Below, piece after piece: positions 1-8,867 of a DNA stretch of 64,000 nucleotides. The stretch is from the NCBI GenBank assembly GCA_020726505.1, contig JAHLEZ010000010.1, positions 186,001 to 250,000 on the forward strand. Direction: 5' to 3'. Numbering within the stretch: the stretch's first letter is position 1; the number at the start of each line of letters is the position of its first letter. The DNA comes from Leptodontidium sp. MPI-SDFR-AT-0119. Lineage: Eukaryota > Ascomycota > Leotiomycetes > Helotiales > Leptodontidiaceae. Under the pieces are notes generated by a model. That model was not told the origin of the DNA. It was given only the letters and a program-made list of their open reading frames with translations, and made no database searches. The position numbers and the translations under genes were made by a program.

Positions 1-1284
1 CGAAAATGATAATATGAAGTCCACTCTCGTCTCCCTTCTCCTTGTACTCTTTCTCCGCATCGGCGAACAATTTCCGGATATTCTCTTCTGACTGACCGAC
101 GTACTTATTCAGGACTTCGGGACCATTGATGACCTTCGGCTCTCTAGAATTAAGCATTTTTCCGATTTGACGTGCAATAAGCGTCTTTCCCGTTCCTGGT
201 GGTCCGAAAAGTAGGATACCCTTCACGTGCTGAATACCCAATTTCTCAATCAGACCAGGAGGGAAGATTCGAGACGCGAAAGCTCGTCGGAAGATAGAGC
301 TGAACTCCTTATCTAAACCACCTATTCCCATATCTTCGAACTTAAAATCCGGCGCAATGATCGAGTTGGCGGCCGGCCGCTTTGCAGATCCCTTGAGCTT
401 GATGGGTGATTTCGCATCCTTGTAGAACGTAATGGGGGTATGTCTAGTCAGAATACCCCTGGCAGAAGGATTCGACACAGTTGGTGCAGCCGCTGATGAT
501 TTCTCCATGCTCAGATCAACCAGCTGAACAGTCTTGACCATGAACATCATAGGGATGTTCTTCCAATCCATCAGGAGCCGCTGTCCTGGGGAGAAGATCT
601 GGTTTTCGAAATTTTTGATGAATGCATCGGCCAGGACATCTTGATCGAAGGGTTGATCGGTGACCTTCTTCACGGAAGCGAATCCTACTTCAACATCGAG
701 ATTTCCTAGGTATGTGCTTGGGCCTTGGGAGAAAGGGTCGAATGATTCGGCAACTATGGGATCCATCATTCCCACATCGCACCACGTCCGTTGAGGATCT
801 GACAAGCTTATGCATCCGGGGGGAAATGAGTTCGTAGGTCGAGCCGTGACGACGTATCTCCCATTGAGAAGTATGTAGATATCCGAGCCATCCCGCGAAG
901 GAGGGAAGTCCTGAGGTGATACGGCGCATCTAGTCTGGTTAGAACATCTTCAGTGATTAAGAACTCTAGAACTTACAAATTGCCAAAGATGTATTGATTC
1001 GCCAGCGTCTTATCCTCCACCTTCGCAATCCTCAATTGCACCTTTCTAGCAGGAGAGGCCATTCCCCTCCCAACTGGCGCTCTCGAGGGCATAGGCTGTG
1101 ACTGTCTTGGAGGCGGCGCAGGAGCTCCATAGCCTCCTCTTGGATCCGCATAACCCCCTCGATCATCATATCCGCCTGCCATCTGCGTATCGTCTCTTGG
1201 AGGAGGCTGAGGAGGGCGTCCGTAACCCGCTTGTTCCCTCCCAGCTTTGGGGCCTTGCCCAAAGAGATTCTGTCGAATGTTCAT
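1..1284 (-). CDS. sec18: Vesicular-fusion ATPase Sec18/NSF, N-terminal part (runs off left edge)
   Basis: AAA+ ATPase that disassembles SNARE complexes after membrane fusion, acting with alpha-SNAP in the cytosol. Exons are 1284-977 and 929-1 on the minus strand, with a 47-bp intron (930-976) that has GTAAGT, a TCTAACC branch and TAG. About 412 residues are visible: a Gly/Pro/Arg-rich leader, the N domain, then the start of the first ATPase domain with the Walker A motif GPPGTGKT near 188-212. The sequence leaves the window just before the expected Walker B acidic pair, so most of D1 and all of D2 are missing. The ATG at 1284 (MNIRQ) is chosen because the longer open frame upstream has no ATG. 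Family assignment rests on the N-domain to D1 order and the P-loop context and is confident. Confidence 0.93.
930..976 (-). other. Intron of sec18
   Basis: A 47-bp GT-AG intron. The donor GTAAGT is at 976-971, the branch-like CTAAC lies near 936-943 and the acceptor TAG ends at 930. Removing it joins IFGN-L to CAVSPQD in frame. Confidence 0.85.
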
Positions 1285-1816
1285 GATTGTGTAGTTCGGA
1301 TTTGCGACTTCTGGAAGATTTACTCGAGAGATGAGGAGTTCGAGGATTCTTGGCACGTTAAGTCGATGGTTTGAGGCCAGATATCTCCTTGAATGGTAGC
1401 CTTATACTAGAGTTTCTGTCGTCGTCAGACAGACCACGGATGTTCTGGAAGTGTCCTTTTGGATGACTCCTCCTTAGAAAGACCAGATATCCCTTTTCGT
1501 AAGCTTAAAGTCGGAGTGCTGTCGTTCGAATTCGTAAATCGCTTCCTCCAAGTGTCAAGTCAAGTGTTGTAATATGAAGCTGCCAAACTGGGTAGTTCCT
1601 GTGCTGTTGCAGCTGTTGTCTTGTGCTGGTTTGGGGTCAGCGGCGGGGGACAAAGCGTCGCCTCTGACACTTGGATTCACTCTCTCCAACAGGAACCCCT
1701 CCGCTGCAGGTTCATTCCCCACTCAAGCGCATCCGCAGCCTCATGTCCTCCCAGCTCTCAGCCTCGAGTTGGATTTCTTCGTCAACGTCGCGGATCACCA
1801 ATTCAAAGTCCCAATC
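1285..1816. promoter_or_regulatory. Shared divergent promoter region of sec18 and the LENG1-like gene
   Basis: These 532 bp separate two divergently transcribed housekeeping genes, so both promoters must lie here. Short open frames on the plus strand (1574-1828 and others) end inside or across the start exon of the LENG1-like gene and have no coding character. I see no clear TATA box. No other gene is supported. Confidence 0.5.
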
Positions 1817-3124
1817 ATGCCTCTGTAAGCCCGTTCTCTCTTTCTTTCTCTACTACGATTATATCTCTATTCCTCATTCTATGCAGGCTTTACACATCTC
1901 TTCTTTCCCATCAACCAGGCTCCAGCTAACACAACCCAAAGTCACCTCCTAGGCAAGAAATCATGGAATGTCTACAACACCGTCAATATCGAAAAAGTCA
2001 AGCGCGATGAAGCCGCTGCCGCAGCCCTCGAAGCCGCAGAGGAAGAGCGCATGCAAGAAGCCGATGCGCAACGACGCATGCAAATCCTCCGCGGCGAGAC
2101 TCCCACGCCATTAGCCATCGAAGAAGCTCCTCGACCCTCAGACTCAAATGAAGACGGATCTAGATCTGCAGCGAGGGAAAATGGATCTGGATCTGGATAC
2201 GGGTATGGGAGGGAGAGAAAACGACGCAAGAAAGCCGGGGAGAACGACACTGATTTCGAGATGCGGATGTTCGCTGAGGAGAGGCAGAATGAGAGAGACG
2301 TAGACAAACAACTCGTCTTACGCAAACCAACGGAAGCGCCTTTAGTAGATCAACGAGGCAATATCTCTCTTTTCCCTGAGACGGTACCTTCCATCACCAA
2401 AGCAGAGAAGAACCCCGAAGCCGAGCGCGAAGCAGCGCGCAAGAAGAAGGAGTATGAAGATCAATACACAATGCGGTTCTCCAACGCCGCGGGGTTCAAA
2501 CAGAGTCTGGAGTCGCCGTGGTATTCGATGAGTAAATCGGAGAGGAGTCTGGGCGATGAGGAGAGGGAGAAAGATAGCCTTGATATAAATGGGAGAGAGG
2601 ATTTCGGGGGTGAGATTGTACAGAGGGATGTTTGGGGTAATGAGGACCCGATGAGGAAGGAGAGGGTCCTGAACAGGATGGTGGCTAATGATCCGTTGGC
2701 AATGATGAAAGCTGGTGCGAGGCAGGTGAGGATGGTCGAGAAGGAGAGGAAGGTACTAAGGGAGGAGAGGGAGAAGGAGATGAGGGAGTTGGAGGATATG
2801 GAGAGGAAGAGGAGGCGAGAACGGAGGAGGGAGAGGGATGAACTGGAAGGGTTTAGGTTGGATGAGCCTGTTAGAGATGAAGATTCTGAAAGGAGGAGGA
2901 AGAGGAAACGACGATATGAGGATGAAGGTTCTGACGATGGAGAATTGGATGAGTCTAGACTTGATTCAAGAGCGCGGACCTCTTCTAGTCGACATGAAGG
3001 CCGAAGGGAAAGTGAGAAGGATAGGGAGAGGAGACATAGACGTAAAGAGTCTAGAAGGAGCTCTCATCGAGACGAAGGGAGGCATAAGCATAGACATAGG
3101 TCTAAACACCATGATTACGATTAG
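1817..3124 (+). CDS. CIR N-terminal-domain protein, LENG1-like (pre-mRNA splicing associated)
   Basis: Exons are 1817-1824 (8 nt) and 1942-3124, giving 396 aa. The first exon encodes only ATG CCT CT. After the 117-bp intron (GTAAGC, CTAAC branch at 1926-1930, AG at 1941) the protein opens with MPLHLLGKKSWNVYN, the signature start of CIR_N/LENG1 proteins, followed by a coiled helix with RMQEADAQRR. The middle is charged (EREAARKKKEYEDQY), and the C-terminus is a long Arg/Glu/Ser-rich tail ending in a His/Arg-rich stretch, typical of nuclear splicing-associated factors. The family is known from spliceosome-related proteins; a precise role here is inferred. Starting at the internal ATG (2051) would lose the conserved N-terminus. 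Confidence 0.88.
1825..1941 (+). other. Intron after an 8-nt start exon
   Basis: A 117-bp intron with donor GTAAGC at 1825, branch CTAAC at 1926 and acceptor AAAG at 1941. It separates ATG CCT CT from T CAC CTC CTA GGC AAG and restores the conserved N-terminus MPLHLLGKKSW. Confidence 0.85.
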
Positions 3125-3276
3125 CGCTAGTAATACAGTAGTGATACAAATGCTATACATGAACAAATAAGCATCCATCAAGTCCCACCGGGTATTCCCT
3201 CCCATCCCATCCTAAGCAAGCCCCTGTCCCCTTAAGTCCGAAATCCTTCTTAGACTCCTTCCCATAACCTGCATAC

Positions 3277-3993
3277 TCAAACATCATCAATAACAACCTC
3301 CCTCAACTCCCCACCCTCACACAAAGCCCCAACATCCCTCCCCGCCCCTCCCCTCTCAATACACCTCCTAACCTCCTCTTCCAATCCCTTACTCACACCC
3401 CCCTTCCTCTCAGAATAAACATCCACCCCAGCGGGCGTAAAAAGACTCTTCTCAAACCACGTAACAACCCACTTCTCACCCTCATACTCCCCCCACCCCA
3501 AAACCTCCCAATGACTACTCGCAATCCTCAACCACCCTTTCCCGCGCCAATTCCACGCTCCTCCGTCCGGGACACTTGAATCCGGGGTATCGATACCTCT
3601 AATGCTCTTCGGTTGCGGTAACCACGTTTTGGCTGTTGGTTCGGAGCAGACTTCATCGTCGATGAGGATAGGCGCTGAGGAGGAAGATGAGGAAGCAGGA
3701 AGTAGTTTATAAGTAATCCTCACATTCTTCGCTTTCCGCCACATAGGGAGGGTGGAGTGCGTTACTGTCCATGTACGTTCGAGCCATGCGAGGGGTGGGG
3801 GGTGCCATGTATTTGCTTCTGCTCCTGTTTGTGCCTCTTTATTATAAACAGACGGCGCGCGCAGTATGACTGTCGTTGGTATTGGTATTTCGAATTGGTG
3901 GCCTTGAGCTTCCACCTCTGCCATTTGTCCAGCTACTATTGGTGTTGGGGGAGGAGGTTGTGATGTTTGAGTAGGATTAGGATCTGCCATCAT
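3277..3993 (-). CDS. Conserved fungal protein of unknown function, possibly lipocalin-like fold
   Basis: Single-exon protein of 238 aa. The start at 3993 has two consecutive ATGs. The N-terminus is Pro/Thr-rich. The core is Trp-rich and beta-like, with blocks WTVTHSTLPMW, a WNWRGKGWL stretch, SHWEVLGWGE and FTPAGVDVYS. The C-terminal 40 residues are charged. There is no signal peptide or membrane segment. I have an impression of a lipocalin/fatty-acid-binding-like fungal family from these Trp/Gly blocks, but cannot prove it and assign no function. It lies convergent to the LENG1-like gene (152 bp between stops), and its 5' side faces the transposon. Confidence 0.75.
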   Translation of the reverse strand: MMADPNPTQTSQPPPPTPIVAGQMAEVEAQGHQFEIPIPTTVILRAPSVYNKEAQTGAEANTWHPPPLAWLERTWTVTHSTLPMWRKAKNVRITYKLLPASSSSSSAPILIDDEVCSEPTAKTWLPQPKSIRGIDTPDSSVPDGGAWNWRGKGWLRIASSHWEVLGWGEYEGEKWVVTWFEKSLFTPAGVDVYSERKGGVSKGLEEEVRRCIERGGAGRDVGALCEGGELREVVIDDV

Positions 3994-4186
3994 GCCCGTC
4001 GGATTTCCTGTCTAGGCGCTTGACTTGAATTGACGGGCTTACTCGTCGAAGGTTGTGGTTGCTTGAATTGTGGTTCAAAGGTCAAAGCGCGAGGCTCCGA
4101 CATCCCTACCTATTCCAGACGACCATCCATCAAAAGCAGCCCCTCCCTGACCCCAGCACCTGTCGACGGGTGGACAATGGGGGATA

Positions 4187-4345
4187 CAGCCAATCTTCGG
4201 ATCGGAGTGATTCTTCGGTTAGTAACGCCGATTCACCGACTTTTGCTGTAGCCCCTACCCAAATTGAATGTTAGAATATTGTAACCTTCAGAACTCCACC
4301 ATTCCTCCACCGATTTGCCTCCAAATTGGATCATTTTGAAGCTCT
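4187..4345 (+). repeat. Left terminal inverted repeat of the transposon
   Basis: About 159 bp. Bases 4187-4251 match the reverse complement of 7300-7364 exactly. After that come a short indel-rich section (about 4252-4285) and another near-identical block (AACTCCACCATTCCTCC to GAAGCTCT) ending near 4345. Confidence 0.92.
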
Positions 4346-4383
4346 CAACGTGCCTCTTCTTTCCATACGTCATATTCGCGAGT

Positions 4384-6114
4384 ATGCCTCCAAAACGTGC
4401 TCGAAATCGTGCGATTAAGCGTCCCAAAGCGACTAAAACGACGACTCCACGTACTCCACTTTCCTCAACGCCAGGGCCAGCTAAAATAACCCTCAAAATC
4501 AATACCACTAAAGTCAGTGATGCTTCTGTTAGCTCTACAGCTCTTACTTTGTCTGCCACACCTAATTTAGGTGTAGCAGATGAGGTAGAAGCTATAGAGC
4601 CTACAGAACCCTCATTATTGCCCATTGTAGCACCTCCTCAGCCTTCATCGACACCACAGTTTGTTTCCCCGCTAGAACCTATTATTATACGGTCTCCTTC
4701 GCCTTCGCAGATTGATATATGGATCGTTGAGCTGGAAATCCGATGTTATCTTGACAACGAGCGTATTAGCAGTACGATTGGGATGATAACAAATGATCCA
4801 GAGGTTGATGGGAGTACCTATGAGTCAATTAAACGGAATGCGGAGCAGTTAGCAGATCGCGGTATCGTAGAAAGAGGTGTTTCTACCCCAAGGAGAGATA
4901 ATACTTGCTGGTACGGTGCCTATGGACCTGTTGGGAACCCTACGGAGGTTGATATTAGGAATGAAGCTGAATTCAAACACGTCGTCGCTCGAGCTCGGAA
5001 TTGGGGACCTAAAGGCAAAGAAAAGCTTCTCAAATTGCAAATTTGCTTTGGAATCGTTTTGTTTCCATTGAATATGCAACGACCTCCTTGGAAAGAGCCT
5101 TCAGCACCGAAACCTCCGGTTATTGCGATTCCAAAGCGTGTATTTCAAGAGGAGGAGAGCCATACGGTGAAAAAGCCACGTACAGCGACTAATCGACTAT
5201 TAGAGGAGGTTGAAAAGACCCGCGAAGCTGAAAAGGGGACCTTTCAATCAATTTTGACGTCAATTCAAGTACGCTGGGCCTGTAAGGTTGATTCTTGCTC
5301 TTCGTCGACAAGATTTTGCTGGGTCAACGATGATAAACACTACTACCTCTCTGCGGAAGATCTGCGACGTTGGGGACATGATATTCAAGAAGATTTGACT
5401 GTGTTGGACGAGCCTAGTCAACTTCATCGAGTACGACTATCGGAGGAGCGTCGAGAGCGTCAAAAACCAAAGGCAAAGAGGAAGAAGAAGCAAAGGAGGA
5501 CATACCATGATGAATCGTCATCTCCGGAACCACAGTTAGCAGCTCAACACACCAAAAAAACAGTGTTTTGGCCTTCAAATCCTTACCCAGCTATGTACCA
5601 GTCAATGTTACCACCTTTAGGATGGTCTTCATATGCTCCTGGCCCTCAAATATACCCTCACTTTCCACAGCCTAATGTTGCGCCTCCCCCTCCTCCAACA
5701 CACGAATATCAGTCGATAGAGCCTCAATTACCTTCAACTCAACGATTAAAGAGAGCTGAAAGTGAGTTCTTATCAATGGCCAATCTGCGAGAGTCGAGTC
5801 CACTTCGTAGTAGTAAAACTACAGATGAGGTGTTGTTTGCTTTGAAATCGTTCCTTCGTCAACTTTCACCTCCTCCAACATCGTCCATAGCCTCTCAATT
5901 CGACTTCACAATCAAAACCTTTGTTGAGCAAGAGTATGATATTGATATGGTAAAGGAAACGACAATAAAAGAGGCTTTGGAGCTTGGAATTAAGGTTGGT
6001 GTTTTGAAGATGATTCAGAGGCAATTGAAACCATTCAAGAAGTGGTACAATCAACAAAGTTGTATTGAAGAAGAGGACAGCGAATTTGACAAAGATGAGG
6101 ACGAGGAAGAGTGA
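4384..6114 (+). CDS. Transposon second ORF: accessory protein of unknown function
   Basis: Protein of 576 aa in one exon. I start it at 4384 (MPPKRARNRAIKRPK), because an upstream in-frame ATG lies in the inverted repeat. The N-terminus is very basic (nuclear-localisation-like), then Ser/Thr/Pro-rich. Residues about 110-220 form a compact block with CWYGAYGPVGNP. Residues 300-321 hold a Cys/His/aromatic cluster: C300-x4-C305-x6-C312, followed by W313, H319, Y320 and Y321. A Lys/Arg cluster follows (KPKAKRKKKQRR), then a Pro-rich linker, a helical C-terminal module (FTIKTFVEQEYDIDM to FKKWYN) and an acidic tail. The features suggest a nuclear, perhaps DNA- or chromatin-contacting protein that helps the transposase. 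I do not recognise a named family, and the function is inference. Confidence 0.85.
   Translation: MPPKRARNRAIKRPKATKTTTPRTPLSSTPGPAKITLKINTTKVSDASVSSTALTLSATPNLGVADEVEAIEPTEPSLLPIVAPPQPSSTPQFVSPLEPIIIRSPSPSQIDIWIVELEIRCYLDNERISSTIGMITNDPEVDGSTYESIKRNAEQLADRGIVERGVSTPRRDNTCWYGAYGPVGNPTEVDIRNEAEFKHVVARARNWGPKGKEKLLKLQICFGIVLFPLNMQRPPWKEPSAPKPPVIAIPKRVFQEEESHTVKKPRTATNRLLEEVEKTREAEKGTFQSILTSIQVRWACKVDSCSSSTRFCWVNDDKHYYLSAEDLRRWGHDIQEDLTVLDEPSQLHRVRLSEERRERQKPKAKRKKKQRRTYHDESSSPEPQLAAQHTKKTVFWPSNPYPAMYQSMLPPLGWSSYAPGPQIYPHFPQPNVAPPPPPTHEYQSIEPQLPSTQRLKRAESEFLSMANLRESSPLRSSKTTDEVLFALKSFLRQLSPPPTSSIASQFDFTIKTFVEQEYDIDMVKETTIKEALELGIKVGVLKMIQRQLKPFKKWYNQQSCIEEEDSEFDKDEDEEE
4524..4608. repeat. 85-bp imperfect palindrome inside the accessory ORF
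   Basis: The arms 4524-4565 and 4567-4608 are reverse complements with several mismatches, centred on CCTAATTTAGG (4561-4571). Because of the symmetry, both strands encode related peptides containing GVAD (SATPNLGVADEVEAIEPTE on the plus strand, SATPKLGVADKVRAVELTE on the minus strand). Confidence 0.8.
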
Positions 6115-6151
6115 GTTTAGTAGTGTTTATAAGTTAAATTGTATTGTTTTA

Positions 6152-7153
6152 TCACTCATCTTCATCATCTTCTTCTATTGGTATGCCTTGGTAGCCAGAA
6201 TGACGAAAATGCCCCCTTGCTCTACGCTCAGCTTCAGCACCAACACCTACAGAGCGTACAGCTAATATTAGGAAATCCTCGAATTCTTCCCAGGTATGCT
6301 CACTCCAACGCCAGTGCCTTCGAATCCACGCCTTTAAATCTGCGAAGCTCTCTTCGATAGGGTTAAAAAAGGGGCAATATGGAGGGAGATACTCCAATTG
6401 AAGACCGAATGTTGCGCAAAGTATAGGAATTCGAGGATTAGTGTGGATTGAGGCGTTATCCATAATAATAATCTCGATTCCTTGCTCAATACACTCAGGT
6501 AAGATACTCTTTTCTAACCATTCCTCAAAGATCTCTGCTGTAATCGAGCCTTGGTAGATCAATGGTTGATGATAACCACGAAGTGAGTACGCCGGAAGAA
6601 TTGACCACCTTCTTGATCGCTTTAATACACGTTGTATTTCAGCTGGCGCACCTCTAGGAGCCCATCCGCGACGCCTATCCGTTGTTCTCTCATTACAGGC
6701 AGATTCGTCGATAACACAAATCTTCCGGGCATCCCAAAATACTATCTTTCGCCTCCAAGCCGCAATTAATTCGTCGTTTCTTTGCGCCGCAGATACTTTG
6801 AGTACTTTCTTGGTGTATTTGAGCCTTTGGAGAGCTTTGGAGACTTGATTTGCTGACACGTCGACGTCGTAGGCCTCATACAAATACAACGCAAGCTCGT
6901 CTTGATACAAATCAGGCTCTCTTTCAAGCAACGACACCATATATTCAGCCATATCGTCGGTAATAACAGGTGGAGGGCCATGGCGACGACGATTTGAAGG
7001 TGATATTTGGCTCTTCAGCTTTCGATTCCGCTGGCATATCGTCTTATATGTTGTTTGGAACTCTTTGGCTAACGCTCGTAGATCAATATCGACCCCATTA
7101 GTCAATATTTGATCAATTCTAGCTGCTTTCCAAGCTGGCAGATTCGGAGCCAT
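6152..7153 (-). CDS. Tc1/mariner-superfamily transposase (DD34E)
   Basis: Protein of 333 aa, one exon, no internal stops. The start at 7153 (MAPNLPAWK) is chosen because the open frame upstream runs through the inverted repeat and out of the element. The N-terminus carries a helix-turn-helix-like block (IDQILTNGVDIDLRALAKEF). The DDE catalytic core has D149 in VIDES, D232 in MDNASIH and E267 in NPIEESF, with 34 residues between the second D and the E. The LPPYCPFFNPIE block is typical of Tc1-like DDE_3 endonucleases. It catalyses cut-and-paste excision and TA-targeted integration in the nucleus. All catalytic residues are present. Confidence 0.94.
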   Translation of the reverse strand: MAPNLPAWKAARIDQILTNGVDIDLRALAKEFQTTYKTICQRNRKLKSQISPSNRRRHGPPPVITDDMAEYMVSLLEREPDLYQDELALYLYEAYDVDVSANQVSKALQRLKYTKKVLKVSAAQRNDELIAAWRRKIVFWDARKICVIDESACNERTTDRRRGWAPRGAPAEIQRVLKRSRRWSILPAYSLRGYHQPLIYQGSITAEIFEEWLEKSILPECIEQGIEIIIMDNASIHTNPRIPILCATFGLQLEYLPPYCPFFNPIEESFADLKAWIRRHWRWSEHTWEEFEDFLILAVRSVGVGAEAERRARGHFRHSGYQGIPIEEDDEDE

Positions 7154-7196
7154 GACGTCACGTTGTTCGCAGATACACAGTCGATTCGTCAGATCA

Positions 7197-7364
7197 AGAG
7201 CTTCAAAATGATCCAATTTGGAGGCAAATCGATGGAGGAATGGTGGAGTTCTAAAGGTTCTAAATATTATAATTTTCAAACATCCTGTTTTGGTGGGGTC
7301 TACAGCAAAAGTCGGTGAATCGGCGTTACTAACCGAAGAATCACTCCGATCCGAAGATTGGCTG
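7197..7364 (-). repeat. Right terminal inverted repeat of the transposon
   Basis: About 168 bp, reverse complement of the left repeat. It is around 9 bp longer because of insertions in the AT-rich middle. The outer 65 bp are identical to the left end. Confidence 0.92.
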
Positions 7365-7366
7365 TA

Positions 7367-8096
7367 CGACAATCAGTGAAATCCTTGTATTCAAATGGCG
7401 ACTTATTTATATTGTATTGGAACGTCCTGAATGCAGCACGCACTGTACCTCATGCTTATGAGCAGCTGATTGGTGATCGTTCCCTTTGTTGGAGTGGGGG
7501 TTAGTACGGCGAAAGGTTCGTTTTGACCTGAGAGCGCAGTTCAAACGCTGTATTGCTGCTCTATTACTTGGTGTTGTTTGAACTAGAATGGCTCATCCTC
7601 AGATAGGATTATTCCGAGCGGAAATAATGCGGAATGCAGCTCCGTTTTTGTTGAACATTCAGTGCAAGAGGCTGGTTTGTATGGACTAGTACCAGCACCC
7701 CAATCAACGGTAATAACGAGCTCACCAGACGCCAATAATATGCACCGATAAGGACGCATTCTCTATTGGGGATGTTAGTTCAGGGAAGAGACTCCCTAGT
7801 CACATACGGACGTCCGTTCAATCGTGTTATCTTCCAGGAACTGCACTTGACACCCTTGCACTTCAACCTGGATCAACTCACCGAGTACAGTATCTGCCTA
7901 AAATCTATGGCAATTCCCAAACCCAAGGAAGCACCGTCCACAAATATCGCGGTCTATAAGAACCTCTATCTCCCGTGTTTCTTTCTGTGCTTTTCGCTAC
8001 CACCGATAAACAAAACAAACAAACAGACCAACAAGTGATCCCAATCCTAAACCTCCATCAACCACGAACCACGACCAAGCAAACATTAAAGTCAAA
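7367..8096. promoter_or_regulatory. Gene-free flank and promoter of the metallothionein-like gene
   Basis: A 730-bp stretch right of the transposon with no supportable ORF. A TATA-like TATAAG lies at 7955-7960, about 140 bp upstream of the metallothionein ATG. The last 60 bases before the ATG are rich in A and C, like a fungal 5' leader. Confidence 0.45.
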
Positions 8097-8259
8097 ATGC
8101 CGCCCTTCGCTGATTCCTGCACCTGCTCTTCCTGCACCTGCACTACTGCGGGCGATTGCAGTCAATGCGGCTGTACCGCGTGCCAATGTTCTGTAAGTCT
8201 TGCTGATACCATATGGTCCAATTACTTCGCCATCCTATGTTTCTAACATAGTATAGTAA
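8097..8259 (+). CDS. Small metallothionein-like protein (32 aa, 9 Cys), one intron
   Basis: Exon 1 is 8097-8192 and encodes 32 residues with nine cysteines at 8, 10, 13, 15, 21, 24, 26, 29 and 31. These form four C-x-C pairs (CTC, CTC, CGC, CQC) plus one extra Cys, with no aromatic residue beyond F4. This is the fungal copper/zinc metallothionein pattern: a short cytosolic thiolate-cluster peptide that binds metal ions. The ATG has a good context (GTCAAAATG). A consensus donor GTAAGT at 8193, a CTAAC branch at 8243-8247 and an acceptor ending at 8256 put a TAA stop directly after the last Ser codon. Using the acceptor at 8251 would add 11 residues. Intron retention would add a 15-residue, partly hydrophobic tail. 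Metal binding is inferred from the Cys pattern. Confidence 0.85.
8193..8256 (+). other. Intron placing the stop codon of the metallothionein-like gene
   Basis: A 64-bp intron with donor GTAAGT, branch TCTAAC near 8243 and two nearby acceptors (ATAG at 8251 and TATAG at 8256). The second gives an immediate TAA. Confidence 0.7.
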
Positions 8260-8867
8260 GCATGTGGTAAAGAATCAGCCTACGTAGGATCTACCTCGTT
8301 ACCGCGAGTGAACACGAATTACTATCTTTGAAATGTATCGGTTTTGATGGTCTTGGAATTGGCGCGGAGTGGAGAGTTGGTTTTCGCTACTCAGATAGAT
8401 TTGGGGAACTTGATGATGGGACTGGCAGCACAATCAGATTCCCCAGCTTGGGCTTGAGGAATCTGAGGTTTCCTGAAAAGGTTCATAGCCTTGCCTTATA
8501 AGCAAACCAATACATGACCGAGAAGCGGCGGATAAGCCTTCTGCATCCTCGCCATTAATCTGCACTTCTGTGACTCAGTCAGGCGCGCCTCAGAAGCAGG
8601 ACACTGTTGCTTCAAAACGGGTTGGGTGTGGCTCAAGGCGGTAATGACTTATTGTTTGTCTGTATCTCACCAAACACAGTGCAGATTCGCTTGTGGTGGA
8701 TGCCTCAACCTTGCCATGGCCAGCGAGGGGTTGTGATTGATCCAGCCCCTGCTCTTCCAGCATATAAACGAAGGAAGTCCTTCTCCGTCTCGAGGAATTA
8801 GGCATAGGCATACAACCATCAACTACCAGGACGCAGGACCAGCTGTCAGCCTGCCTCGAAGCCAAAG
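8260..8867. promoter_or_regulatory. Intergenic region with TATA box and AP-1/Gcn4-type site
   Basis: About 600 bp between two small genes. It holds a consensus TGACTCA at 8571-8577 (a Gcn4/AP-1-type bZIP site) and a TATAAA at 8763-8768, about 100 bp upstream of the ATG at 8868. No other gene is supported here. Confidence 0.5.

Larger units (their letters stand above)
4185..7366. mobile_element. Complete Tc1/mariner-type DNA transposon with two convergent ORFs
   Basis: The element spans 4187-7364 (3178 bp) and is flanked on each side by TA (4185-4186 and 7365-7366), the target duplication of the Tc1/mariner superfamily. Both ends begin CAGCCAATCTTCGGATCGGA when read inward. The outer 65 bp of the terminal repeats are identical, and the similarity continues to about 160 bp. 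Inside lie an intact DD34E transposase (-) and an intact 576-aa second ORF (+), with stop codons 38 bp apart. Identical outer ends and unbroken ORFs suggest a recent and possibly still autonomous insertion. It sits between the conserved gene at 3277-3993 and the metallothionein-like gene. Confidence 0.93.

Noticed and set aside
4233..4625. 130-codon minus-strand frame with GVAD peptide similar to the accessory ORF
   Set aside because: It is the mirror of the palindrome and terminal repeat and overlaps the longer coherent plus-strand ORF; it is explained by symmetry, not a separate gene.
7154..7372. N-terminal extension of the transposase frame
   Set aside because: The extension lies in the inverted repeat and its first codons lie outside the element, so the ATG at 7153 is the sensible start.
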